Origin: Dipteronia dyeriana
Taxonomy: Eukaryota > Streptophyta > Magnoliopsida > Sapindales > Sapindaceae
Reading direction: 5' to 3'
DNA: 64,000 nt
Assembly (NCBI GenBank): GCA_032871835.1
Contig: CM065297.1
Location: 42,347,098 to 42,411,097 of the forward strand
This document shows positions 21,764-32,010 of the stretch, in pieces. The notes under the pieces are model-generated. The model saw nothing but the letters and a program-made list of their open reading frames with translations, was not told where the DNA came from and did not search any database. Within the stretch, counting starts at the first letter, position 1. The number at the start of each line of letters is the position of its first letter. Position numbers and translations under genes: made by a program.

Positions 21764-23157
21764 ATTGCCTTGAATGCTCATTCTTGTGATTTTTGGTACT
21801 TGGATAGTGGGTGCTCTAGGCAGATGACTGGAAATAAGAGTTTCTTTGGGACTCTTGTGATGGAAGAGGGAGGAAATGTCACCTTTGGTGATGGATCCAA
21901 ACAGAATGTTAAAGGAAAGGGAACCATTTCCATTCCCGGATTACCCTCCTTGTCCAATGCTTTGTATGTTGATGGATTAAAAGCAAATTTGATAAGCATT
22001 TCACATCTTAGTGATGAAGGACTTTCCGTCATGTTTAGGAAGGATGATTGTTCTATCCTATCGCCAAATGGACAAACCTTGTTAAAAGGTATGAGATCTA
22101 GCGACAATTGCTATTGTCTTGAGGCTAGAGGTGTCTCTTGCAATATGTCCAAGGATGAAAATATTGAGTTGTGGCACGAAAGACTTGGTCACATGAACTT
22201 TAGGGATTTACGAATCTTAGATAAGTTCAATGTTGTGCGAGGCCTTCCCAAGCTTGGAAAAAAGGTTAATGGTGTTTGTAGACCTTGCCAACAAGGGAAG
22301 CAAACCAAAAGTATGGAAAAAAATGGCAAGTATGTATCCACCAAGAAACCTCTAGAGCTTCTCATATGGATCTTATGGGTCCCATGCAAACCGAAAGTTT
22401 AGGCGGAAAGAGATACATTTTTGTGTGTGTAAATGACTTCTCTAGGTACACATGGACTTATTTTCTTAGAGAAAAATCCGAAACCTTTTACAAGTTTCAA
22501 ATACTTTGTTCCAAAATTCAAAATGAAATGAACTCCAAGATTAAAAGCATTAAAAGAATTAGGAGTGACCATGGGAAGGAATTTGAGAATGCTTATTTTG
22601 AAAACTATTGCAATAGTCTAGGCATCTCTCATGAATTTTTGGCTCCTAGGACACCTCAACAAAATGGAGTTGTTGAGAGGAAAAATAGGGTTCTTCAAGA
22701 ATTGGCTCGTGTGATATTGCTTAGCAACAATGTCCCTAGGAATCTTTGGGCCGAACCCATCAATACGGCATGCTACATAGGAAATGGAGTCTTTCTAAGG
22801 CCCCACACAAGGTAAACCTCCTATGAGTTATGGAAAGGTAGAAAGCCAAATGTGAGCTATTTCCACACCTTTGGAAGCAAATGCTACATCTTGAATGACC
22901 GTGATCAACTTGGTAAATTTGATGCTAAGAGTGATGAGGGTATCTTTATTGGCTATGCCTTGAATAGTAGAGCCTATAGAGTTTTTAATCTAAGAACTAT
23001 GATCGTAATGGAATCATCTAATGTTATCATTGATGATACTAGGCTCAAATCTAATGATCATGAGGAGGAGGTAGAACTAGTTGATGACTCCTCTTTGGAG
23101 AAGGTTGTTTATGTTTCTAATGTTGAAAAGACTAACCTTCATGATGACACAACATAA
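21764..23157 (+). pseudogene. C1 protease and integrase, broken
   Basis: The protease keeps FWYLDSGCSRQMTG with the catalytic DSG triplet at about 21795. Pre-integrase sequence has WHERLGHMNF and CRPCQQGKQ, the HHCC zinc site. A one-base deletion near 22360, just before HMDLMGPM, shifts the frame. Integrase then keeps all three catalytic acids: Asp in HMDLMGP, Asp in RSDHGKEF (about 22567) and Glu in QQNGVVERKNR (about 22676). Stops occur at 22813 and 23155. C-terminal integrase sequence (FGSKCYILNDRDQLGKFDAK) is clear. The protein would have cut Gag-Pol and inserted the cDNA. Confidence 0.92.
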
Positions 23158-24843
23158 CTTATTGATAGGATTCCCCTCTTGAACTCAAAAGAACCTGCTC
23201 TATGGGTTAGGAAACTCCATGACAAAGATGACATCATTGGAGAGGTTAGTGAGGGTGTTAGGACTAGGCATTAAATGGCTAATCTAATTAGCTACACTTG
23301 TTACACCTCTCAAATAGAACCCAAGAAGGTTGATGAAGCCTTAAAGGATGAATTTTGGGTTCTTGCCATGGAATAAGAGCTTAATCAATTTGAAAGGAAT
23401 GAGGTTTGGACTCTAGTTCTTAGGCCCAAGAACACCAATGTGATAGGCACCAAGTGGGTATATAGGAACAAATCCGATGACGATGGCAACATTGTGCGAA
23501 ATAAGGCTAGGCTTGTAGCACAAGGGTACTCTCAAATTGAGGGTATTGACTTTGAGGAGACATTTGCTCTCGTTGCTAGGATTGAGTCCATCAGACTTCT
23601 TTAATCTATTTCCTATTTGCACAAGTTCAAATTATGTCAAATGGATGTTAAGAATGCCTTCCTCAATTGTTTCTTGCAAGAGGAAGTGTTTGTTGAGCAA
23701 CCCAAAGGGTTTGTAGATTCTCACCACCCTAATCATGCCTATCATCTCAAGAAAGCTTTATATGGGTTGAAACAAGCACCAAGGGCTTGGTATGAGCGTC
23801 TCTCCCAATATCTCATAGACAATGGCTACACTAAGGGTAGTGTTGACAAGACTCTATTCATCAAGAAAGACAAAGATGAGCTCTTTAGAGCTCAAATCTA
23901 TGTTGATGATATAGTCTTTGGCTCCATAAATGACACCAAGGTTCATCAATTTATTGATGTCATGTCTCATGAGTTTGAGATGAGCCTTATTGGTGAGTTA
24001 AGTTACTTTCTAGGTTTACAAATTAAGCAAATGGATGATGGGATTTCCATATCTTAAGCTAAGTATGCCAAAAACATGGTGAAGAAATTTGGCCTTGAAA
24101 GTGCCAAACATTGTGATACACCCACGAGTACCACTTTGAAGCTAAGCAAGGATACTAGTGGTAAAAGTGTGGACCAAACTTTATATCATGGCATGATTGG
24201 TAGCTTGCTCTATTTGACCGTAAGCAGGCTCGATATCTCTTTTAGTGTGGGTATGTGTGCTAGGTACCAATCGGATCCTAAGGAGTCTCATCTCTCTTAT
24301 GTTAAGAGAATCATTCGTTATGTGAATGGGACATCTAACTAGGGAATTTGGTACTCTTTTGACACTAATGCTAGTCTTGTAGGCTTTAGTGATGCAGATT
24401 GGGCAGGAAATTATGATGATAGGAAAAGTACATCGGGCGATTGCTTTTTCCTTGGGAACAACCTTGTATCTTGGTTTTGCAAGAAGCAAAATTCGATTTC
24501 CTTGTCCACGGCTGAGGCCGAATACATAGCTGCTAGGTGTGGATGCACACAACTCCTTTGGATGAAGCAATTGCAAGTCCACTACGGATTCAATCAAGGT
24601 ACTCTTACTCTCTTTTGTGATAACATGAGTGCAATTAATATTTCTAAGAACCCGGTTCAACATTCTAGAACTAAGCATATTGACATCCGTCATTATTTCA
24701 TTAGAGAACTAGTTGAGAACAAATGCATAGTACTTGAGCATGTAGGTACTAATGATCAACTAGCGAATCTATTTACTAAACCCTTAGATTCTACTCGATT
24801 CAAGACTCTTAGTAGATATATTGGGATTTGTTTAATGGAGTGA
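23158..24843 (+). pseudogene. C1 reverse transcriptase and RNase H, stops only
   Basis: One frame with no frameshift from 22360 to the terminal TGA at 24841. In-frame stops lie at 23272, 23374, 23602, 24055 and 24340. RT motifs are [63 protein letters not shown] and the active site [10 protein letters not shown] (about 23898). RNase H keeps FSDADWAGNYDDRKSTSG, SLSTAEAEYIAA and LFCDNMSAINI, the D-E-D set. The ending (LANLFTKPLDSTRFKTL) is typical of SIRE. All catalytic residues persist, so inactivation is recent and due to point changes. Confidence 0.93.
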
Positions 24844-26074
24844 TGTGTTATGGTCTTTGACCCCATAAGGGGAACTCAAGGAAAGAGAGCTATTGTATAC
24901 TTGTTGCATGCAATTCTTTTTTTAAAAATATTTATGCTCCTTTATTGATTGCTTGAGTAGCTTGGTTGCACTTATACTTTTGTATATTGTATTTTCTTCA
25001 ATAAGTGTGAGCTTTGCTTTGATTACAATCCATGTCATATTTATGTTCAAACATGCATGTTTGGACTAGGAGATCTACATAGGAAGTACATATTGAATGA
25101 CCTATAATTATCTCCATGACATGATGATTCTTTGATGACATGCTAATGAAAAATGATAAAGCATGAATTGATGATTGCAATTGTTGAATGCAAAATAATG
25201 TGTGAAAAGAAGCTAGTGAGACTAAAATGTTGCATCAATGTCTCCCTTTCTTTATTAGTTGAACATGGATACTATCATACGGGTATTCTCCCGGAAAAAT
25301 CAAATAGGGTGCAAAGTTGCTCATGCCATGTTTAACTTATAAAGTTGGATATAGTGTCATTAAAACTTGTTATCTATAAAATCTCTATATCCTTGCTTCT
25401 CTCAAGACAAATGGTAAAATTGGTTTGAATTATATTGGAAACCTTTGTCATTTTCTTTGCCAAATACCATTGTTTTTTGGACTTGAATGCAACATGTCTT
25501 GTATGCAAAGCATTTTTGATTCACACATTTTCTTCAAATAAATCTCCTTGTTTCTCTCCTATTAATAGAGTTGCATAAATGTGACTTATATAATTATGAA
25601 ACAACCTTGTATGCTCCTTTCTTTCTTTGCCTTAAGTGACCCGGTTGGGGACTTCTCCTTTGCCTATATCATGACAAAGAGGAGGAGTAGCATTGACCTA
25701 GCATTGTGATGTTTGGGGAGTAGCATGTGGTATCATGTGTTGGCTTCAAGGAGAGTAGTGCTTGTTTTTGGGGAGATTACATTTAAGGGGAGTAACCCTT
25801 TGAGGGGGAGCAGTGCATGAGCATTACATGATGTCATACTCATATTCTTGAATGCAATTGCTTTTGTTTTTATATTCACTTGATCATCTCACATGCACTT
25901 GGTTTGGAAAGTGTATTTGTGCGTGCTTTGTGTGTAGGGTTGATAGTTCTATAAGAGATTGAAGATTTGAAGTTTTTATTTATGTTTATCTCTTTGTAAT
26001 GTAGAATATCTTCCAGGTGTTTTATTTTGTTTTGTGAGGATCAATGTGAGTGGTGGTTTTGTCACGAAATAGCC
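24844..26074 (+). other. C1 3' spacer
   Basis: Noncoding DNA between pol and the polypurine tract. It has G-rich purine runs (GGGGAGTAGC at 25717, TTTGGGGAGATTAC at 25764, GAGGGGGAGCAGTGC at 25803) that look like relics of extra polypurine tracts, as in C2. No ORF3 remnant is recognisable, unlike C2 and C3. Confidence 0.7.
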
Positions 26075-26086
26075 AAAGGGGGAGAT
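26075..26086 (+). promoter_or_regulatory. Polypurine tract of C1
   Basis: AAAGGGGGAGAT immediately before the 3' LTR start TGTAAAG at 26087. Confidence 0.9.
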
Positions 26087-27682
26087 TGTAAAGTACTCAT
26101 TTATTGATTGGCTTATTTCATGAACAAATCACATTTTTGGGGTATTATGTAAAGGTAACTTAGGCTCTCAAGACCTCAAGAGGAGAAGCACCAAAGGTAA
26201 AATTCTTGTGCTTACTTGCTTTGAAAAGATAGTTGCACACACTCACAAATTCATGCATAACTCTTATTCATATATGTTGTGTGTTTATTCTTGTGTGCAT
26301 TTTGGTTTAAATGACTCTTGTTGATTTATTTGCATCTTGTAATTAAATGTTTTATGTCATGATTGGCATTAGAATAGGTTGCGTTTTTCATCACTCTTGA
26401 ACTTATTGATTATGTGTGTTTGAGTGTTAAAAATATGCTTTGCACTGGTGGTGCGCTACTGGACCAGCGTACCTCACCAGCGTAACATTCAAGTGGATTG
26501 TCTCATGTGTTATGCCACTGAGTTGCGCTGTTGCACCAGCGCAAAGATGCAAAAATAGGCAGAGCTCTGGTAGTGCGCTACTCAACTAGCGCAGCCTCAC
26601 CAGCGTAACATTCCAATGGATCGTCGCATGTGTTGCGCCACTGAGCTGTTTCAGTTGACCAACGCCTATTGTAAAATTAGTCTGTGCACTGGTGGTGCGT
26701 TACTCGACAAGTGCACGTCACCAGCGCACACAGAGGAAGCTGTAACGTTTTGTCCAAAATGACCTCACTTTGTTTGGATCTCATATATATATAACTCTCT
26801 GCTTTAAGGTCGTGTAAGAGTTCAGAACATCACATATTTTCCTTATAACACATTTCAAAGGAAAAACTCTTCCAAGAACTCATTTTTAATCACTCAAAGC
26901 ATTCCCATGTGCATAAAAACTTCATCTTGCATCATTTAAGTTCATTTAGAGTGCATCAATGGATAGGTTTACTTCATCACATCTTGTTTGGTAAGTTCTT
27001 CACTATCTTCTTACAAGTTAAGTGTTTTACTTGCTAAGCCTTCTCTTTAATTATTTATATGCTCTTAGAACATTTTCTAGATACAAATTAGAGATTGTTG
27101 TGATGCCATGATTGAGTGTTGTGTTGTGATAGCTTCATAGGATTGTTTGATCTATGTTTAGCTAAGCTTCTTGAACATGTCATTTAGCTCTTGATATCTA
27201 GGATTGCATTAATTGTCATCTCATTATCCTAGATAAGCATATAGTGTTTCCTAGTCTTGTTTGTTCATTAAATATCATCATATATTCACTTAGGACATTT
27301 TATCTCTTCATTGAGAAGTAAGACTTGTGTTGCTTCCGGGAGTAGGTAGCTTAAATCGCAAGCAAGATGGACAAGGTTCACTTACCGGGATTAGGTAGTG
27401 GTGGTGGATTTAACCGGGATTTTGTTGTAATTCCTTTGCTATTAGTGGATTCGAGGTTCTAGTGTGGCGCACTCATCAGCCCATGGTTTTTCCCATTTGG
27501 AGGGTTTCTGCGTACATCTCAAGTGTCTTTACTATTTCTGTATTTATTACACTTGTGGAATTTTTGTAACAAGATAGAGGCATTTTCGTCAACTTGATCT
27601 TTAACGAAAATTCAGTAAAATTTATTTAAAATCTATTCACCCCCTCTCTAGATTAATATTACACACTATAATATTTGTTTCA
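26087..27682 (+). repeat. C1 3' LTR
   Basis: TGTAAAGTACTC ... ATATTTGTTTCA, 1596 bp, followed by target duplication ATTAA. It has the full first GC-rich subrepeat that is shortened in the 5' LTR. A TATA-like run TATATATATAACTC is at 26785-26798. Confidence 0.95.
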
Positions 27683-27687
27683 ATTAA

Positions 27688-27904
27688 CACTTCAAAATCC
27701 AACCCATTTATGTTTACGTTTTTATGCATTATTTTTGTTTTGTAATAGTTAACTAGTTTTAGCCATCCTATTTCCCTTTCCTTGTTGACGATACCCTTAC
27801 CTATCATTATACTTGTTTTGTTTTTACATATCTAGGACATAGCTAAGGATTTTATAAATATTTGTTTGAAGAGCGTTTTATAACTACTAAAAAAAGCTAG
27901 GTCA
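27688..27904 (+). repeat. G1 3' LTR, right part
   Basis: CACTTCAAAATCCAACCC onward aligns with 12388-12601 and ends AGCTAGGTCA. It is followed by GTACA (27905-27909), the altered right target duplication of G1, after which the minus-strand RT of B2 resumes. Confidence 0.9.
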
Positions 27905-27909
27905 GTACA

Positions 27910-29010
27910 CAATCATATAATCTCTCGTTCTCCTATGATACTTGAAAATATGCATGACTATCGTCCAGTGATCAGGACCAGGTTTCAATGTAAACCTACT
28001 AACTATGTTAACAGCCAAACAAATATATTGTCTAGTGTAGAGCATTACATACGTGAGACTCCCAACTGTCGAGGCATATAGAACCCTACTTATGAATTGC
28101 TCTTCATGCTCATTCTTAGGAACTTGTTCCTTAGAAAGTTTGATTCCTTGTCTGAAAGGTAACATACCTTTCTTGGAATCTTGCATGGAAATTATAGACT
28201 ATATTTTCACTATGTATGAAGCTTGGGATAAGGAATCGTTCTATTCTTTCAATCCTGTATGAATTGGATACCAAGATTGTAACCTGATTATCCTAAGTCC
28301 TTCATATCAAATTGTTTTGCCAACCATTCTTTTTCTGATATCAATACACCTACATCATTTCAAATGAGTAGTATATCATCAACTTGTCACCTTTGATCCA
28401 TTTATATACACATGGTTTGTCAAGGTTTTGAATAAATCCTAAACTTTTCACATCTTGATCAAACTTATGTTTCAGGATCTGGTTGCTTGCTTAAATCTAT
28501 ATATGGATCTTTGTAACTTGCAAACCTTTTCCTCTTGCCCCTTTTCAATGAATCCTTCTTGTTGTATAATATGGATACTTTCTTCAAGACTTCCATTAAG
28601 GAAAGATGTCTAGACATCCATTTGCCATATCCATAGGCCTAGAGATTTCACAATGGATAAGAGTATCCTAATAGATTTAAGCATGGCCATAGGAGAGAAG
28701 GTTTCCTCACAATCGATACCTTCCTTCTGTGTGTAACCTTTAGTTACCAATCTAGCTTTAAAGGTTTCCACATTTCCATCCATTCCTCTCTTCCTCTTGT
28801 ATACCCACTTGCACCCAATGGGTTTTACCCCATTAGGCACGTCCACATAAGACCAGACTTTATTTTTAAACATAGATTCAATTTCGGATTGCATTGCCTT
28901 AAGCCAATGGTAACAATTAACATCTTCTATGGCTTCCTTGCACTTGTAGGTATTATCATCAATCGAGAGATTCTCTACTGATTCTCCTAGATTGATGTAT
29001 CTTTCAGGTT
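27910..29010 (-). pseudogene. B2 reverse transcriptase, broken
   Basis: Minus-strand RT of copia type. From high to low coordinates: [47 protein letters not shown] and WIWQMDV (28610-28894), then frameshifted sequence, then MQDSKKGMLPFRQGIKLSKE and YASTVGSLTYVMLYTR (27902-28186). Around the active site (28375-28400) only AAGTTGATGATATACTAC remains: about 22 bp are missing compared with GGTTTTCCTAG ... CGTTGATGATATA in relatives, apparently lost between two short GTTG repeats. The last residues before G1 are KYHRRTRDYMIVY, and RNase H continues at 11048. Confidence 0.85.
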
Positions 29011-30029
29011 GTCTACTAACCCTCTTACTACATCCAGGAATGGTAGGTTGTAGATCGTGTATTGGTGTGGAACTTACAATTGGGCTTGGTTGTGAAACCT
29101 CTTATGGAATTGTATCTCCTGAAAGCTCATTCAGGTAAATTCAACTTTTAGGCAAAACAATTATTCATATAGTCCTCTTGTAGAAATTTAGCATTTGTCA
29201 GAACAAATACTTTAAGATCTGAAGGACTACAGAAATAATATCCATTGGTTTCTTCTGGATACCCTATAATTATGCATGTTTCTGAACGGGACTTCATCTT
29301 TTCTGTCTTTCCTTTTAACATATGGGCAAGACATACAATATCCTTAAGTTTTGTAGACTAGGCTTTCGCCCAATCCCCAACTCATGCGGTGTTTTAGGAG
29401 TTAACTTGGATGGTACATCGTTTTAAATGTACGTAGCAGTTTGTAAAGCATATCCCCAAAAGGAATTAGGGAGCATTGAATAACTCAACATAGACCTAAC
29501 CATGTCCAAATAAGTTTTATTTCTTTTTTCTGCCACCCCATTTTGTTGAGGTGTACCAGGTGTAGAAAACCTGAGAAATTATCCCATTATGAATAAGATA
29601 TTGTTGAAACTCACCATATGGATATTCTCCACCACGATCAGAGCTTAAGATTTTTATGTGTTTCTAAAGCTGATTTTCAACTTTAGCTTTATACTCTTTG
29701 AACATGTCAGAAGCCTCCGACTTATGTCTCATGAGATGCACATAGCCAAATCTCGAGTAATCATCCGTGAAAGCGATGAAATACTCATAGCCACTTCTAG
29801 ATTGAATGCTCATATGACCACACACTTCAGTGTGTATCAATCATAAACATTCTATGGCTTTTAGGCCTTTCAATGTGTATTACCTTTTGGTCATCTTACC
29901 TTTCAGACAAGATTCACAAGTTGGTAGATCATCAACCTTTAAGTCACTTAAATGTCCATCACTAACCAATCTTTGGATTCTATCAAGGTTAATATGACCT
30001 AGGCGTAAATGCAACAGGTAGGTTTCATC
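29011..30029 (-). pseudogene. B2 integrase, broken
   Basis: Pieces in several minus-strand frames: the CESCLEGKMT zinc-site end (about 29900), integrase core with the TFTDDYSR region near 29760 and MRHKSEASDMFK near 29710, TPQQNGVAEKRN with the catalytic Glu kept (29525-29560), then the C-terminal FVLTNAKFLQEDYMN region near 29170-29200. Frameshifts are frequent. A linker with poorly conserved sequence leads into RT at about 28990. Confidence 0.75.
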
Positions 30030-30960
30030 TTATGATAATTTTACTCTTTTATGATTAGGTTGCACTGATTCCATGTATAACAAGTGAGAGATATTGCTAT
30101 GCAAATAGAATAAACCGTTTTCCAATGTGCCTTTGTAAGCAAATTTGTTATTCCTACTAATAATAAAAGCTTTACTAAACGTAACCGAATATCCAAATTT
30201 ATTTAAATTAGAAACTGAAATTAAATTCCTCTTGTATTGAGGTACATAATAAACGACCATTAACTCTAAATGCCTATAAGAATCTAAACTAATTCTACTA
30301 TCTACTACTGCACTAGTAGACACCAACGTTCCGTTATATAAATGCAAGTTGAATTCATTCACATTCAATCTCGTCCTTTCCCTAAACCCTTTCTAGTAAG
30401 GCCCAAATTACTTATTTTTTTCTATTGTTTCTTGACCTCTTTACGGATCTTAACAGTAGCAACTTTACTAACCGTATGAATCTATTAACCCGTGCCATTT
30501 ACAAGGATTTTTTTGTTGCTCTGAACATCTTGCATCAGGCCTGCACAGTGTAATCCTTATTGTTCAAGGTGTAGTCTAACTTGAACTGATCAAAGGAATC
30601 CGATATTGAGTTGACAATCATATCAATTTACGTCTCACCATTTGTCTCAGCACCATTTAGTTCAGCAATGTTGAGATGAGCTATGATTTTCATTATGTGA
30701 TCTTTCACATCTTGTCAAAGTTTCATCCTAAGATTCATGAGAATTGTCAATGCCTCTCTCTTAGTCATCATGGACTTCATAGCAAACATCTCTTCCAGAG
30801 ACATCATTATATCGGCAACAGTCTTCATTCCTTTAAGTTGTTGTTGCAACACGTCAGTGATGGTGGCCATAATGTAATATTTGGCCATCTCATCTGAAGT
30901 CTTCCACTGATGATACTCGTCTCTTTGCTCCTTAGTAGATTTATTAATAAAATCACATTC
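30030..30960 (-). pseudogene. B2 gag and protease remnant
   Basis: An open piece at 30030-30368 encodes NEFNLHLYNGTLVSTSA, VYYVPQYKRNLISVSNLNKF and LENGLFYLHSNISH: protease C-terminal half plus pre-integrase. Directly upstream comes KGFRERTRLNV, so the D-S/T-G active site is missing at the same join as in B1 and B5; here the CFLC half-knuckle is gone too. Gag (30470-30960) keeps SSDEMAKYY, LQQQLKGM, SLEEMFAMKSMMTKREA and DSFDQFKLDYTL. The first ~50 codons of gag and the end of the leader are deleted, so EQRDEYHQW follows leader sequence at about 30945. Confidence 0.75.
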
Positions 30961-31831
30961 AGTGTGTTACCAAGTTATCGACCTTCAATATATTCCCTCA
31001 CGAATAACCCTCCTTTCGGAGTAGATATCATTTGGGTTAATTGACTAGTCTATCCTTGTATTAAGGAAGTGTCTTGCTAAATTCCATTCATGAATACCCC
31101 TTGAGGGGTTATTACATGAAATATAAAGCTCAACTAAACTTGGAGGCCGTAGGTGTACCAAAACCCCTTCTCCCACTCAATTGTTTAAGGCGTGTGATCG
31201 AATTCCATAGAATGATTTACCAAATTATCTAAACACCAATTAGATACCTAAACCATTCAATGCATGTTCATAACAAAAGATATATATGTGTGGCACTCCT
31301 ATTATATATGACATGTTATCATACAACAACAAATATTGTAATATTTACGAAAATATAAATAGCTACAACTTTGGTCCATCCTAGAAAAGCAAGTAAATTA
31401 CATATGTTTGGAATACAAAAACTCCTTTCTTGGTGAACAAGTCTTCATGCGACCATTGTCCGTTTGGACCCTTTGGGTGCCACCCATGAGTGTGTGCACC
31501 CCACAATGCCATAGAGGGCTATCGGGCACAGCCCATAGCATCCATAGGGCTGCCGTACGCAGCCCATACCATAACAATTGTGGCTGTGTGCTCATTCACA
31601 TGCATGATGGTTGCTATGACGCACACGGTGCCATACTTGTTCCGGTTGCTTCCAATTCTTCAAATCTTTGAATCTTCGATACTTTAATATATTATAAAAG
31701 TATTTTAAACAAAAAATTACAATACTTTTTTTTTAGTACAACAATAAAAAAAACTTAACAACTACCAAGAAGAAATTATGGCGATGACAGGCCACCCTTC
31801 TTATTATAAAACATATATAATAACAAATCAC

Positions 31832-31868
<37 letters not shown>

Positions 31869-31995
31869 TCCATACATTTCAATGTAAATATATATTTGAA
31901 TACCTAGAGTGCCATCTATTTCTAAAACATGCATATTAACAATAAAAACAAGTAGATTCACGTACATATACATCAATTAATCAAGGGTACAACCA
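30961..31995 (-). other. B2 leader
   Basis: Aligns in reverse with 5667-6760 of B1. It includes the GC-rich block (31460-31640) with hairpin 31547-31565 and a TA run at about 31838-31862. Open frames of 65-87 codons here are on both strands and are not supported as genes. Confidence 0.75.
31547..31565. other. Conserved leader hairpin (B2)
   Basis: GGGCTGCCGTACGCAGCCC is a perfect 7-bp GC stem with a 5-base loop around the palindrome CGTACG. The stem is longer than in B1 because both arms end in matching bases. Confidence 0.65.
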
Positions 31996-32008
31996 GGCTC
32001 TGATACCA
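31996..32008 (-). promoter_or_regulatory. Primer binding site of B2 (tRNA-iMet)
   Basis: GGCTCTGATACCA, the reverse complement of TGGTATCAGAGCC, two bases inside the 5' LTR edge at 32011. Confidence 0.9.
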
Positions 32009-32010
32009 AT

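Larger units (their letters stand above)
18029..27682 (+). mobile_element. C1: complete SIRE-type Ty1/copia element
   Basis: 9654 bp with two LTRs (18029-19612 and 26087-27682), PBS, gag, protease, integrase, RT, RNase H, 1.2 kb 3' spacer and polypurine tract. The target duplication ATTAA is perfect (18024-18028 and 27683-27687). It sits in the 3' LTR of G1; outside it the sequence joins as GTTAATTAACACTTC, exactly as in the intact 5' LTR (12378-12392). Pol order and motifs (DSGCSR, HMDLMGPM, YVDD, SLSTAEAEY) and the long Gag with two knuckles and a coiled coil mark it as SIRE/Maximus. No env-like ORF is present. Stops and frameshifts make it inactive, but the LTRs are still close to each other. 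Confidence 0.95.
11049..27904 (+). mobile_element. G1: Athila/Tat-like Ty3/gypsy derivative, non-autonomous, interrupted by C1
   Basis: LTRs begin TGATC and end GATCA or GGTCA (5' LTR 11049-12601; 3' LTR 16767-18028 plus 27688-27904). The target duplication is GTATA (11044-11048) and GTACA (27905-27909). The primer site TGGCGTCGCTGCCGGGGA (12605) and the GGTTTGGTTTGGGGGTATT polypurine tract are of the Athila/Tat kind. The internal region is only 4.2 kb and encodes a Gag C-terminal remnant, a long coiled coil and a CCHC knuckle; there is no protease, RT, RNase H or integrase. It must have moved using proteins from another element. Confidence 0.85.

Noticed and set aside
21323..21781. 152-codon open frame on the minus strand
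   Set aside because: Antisense to the C-terminal part of C1 gag and the protease start; a shadow of coding sequence.
24181..24693. 170-codon open frame on the minus strand
   Set aside because: It lies exactly antisense to the C1 RNase H region, which has clear motifs on the plus strand; no motif of its own.
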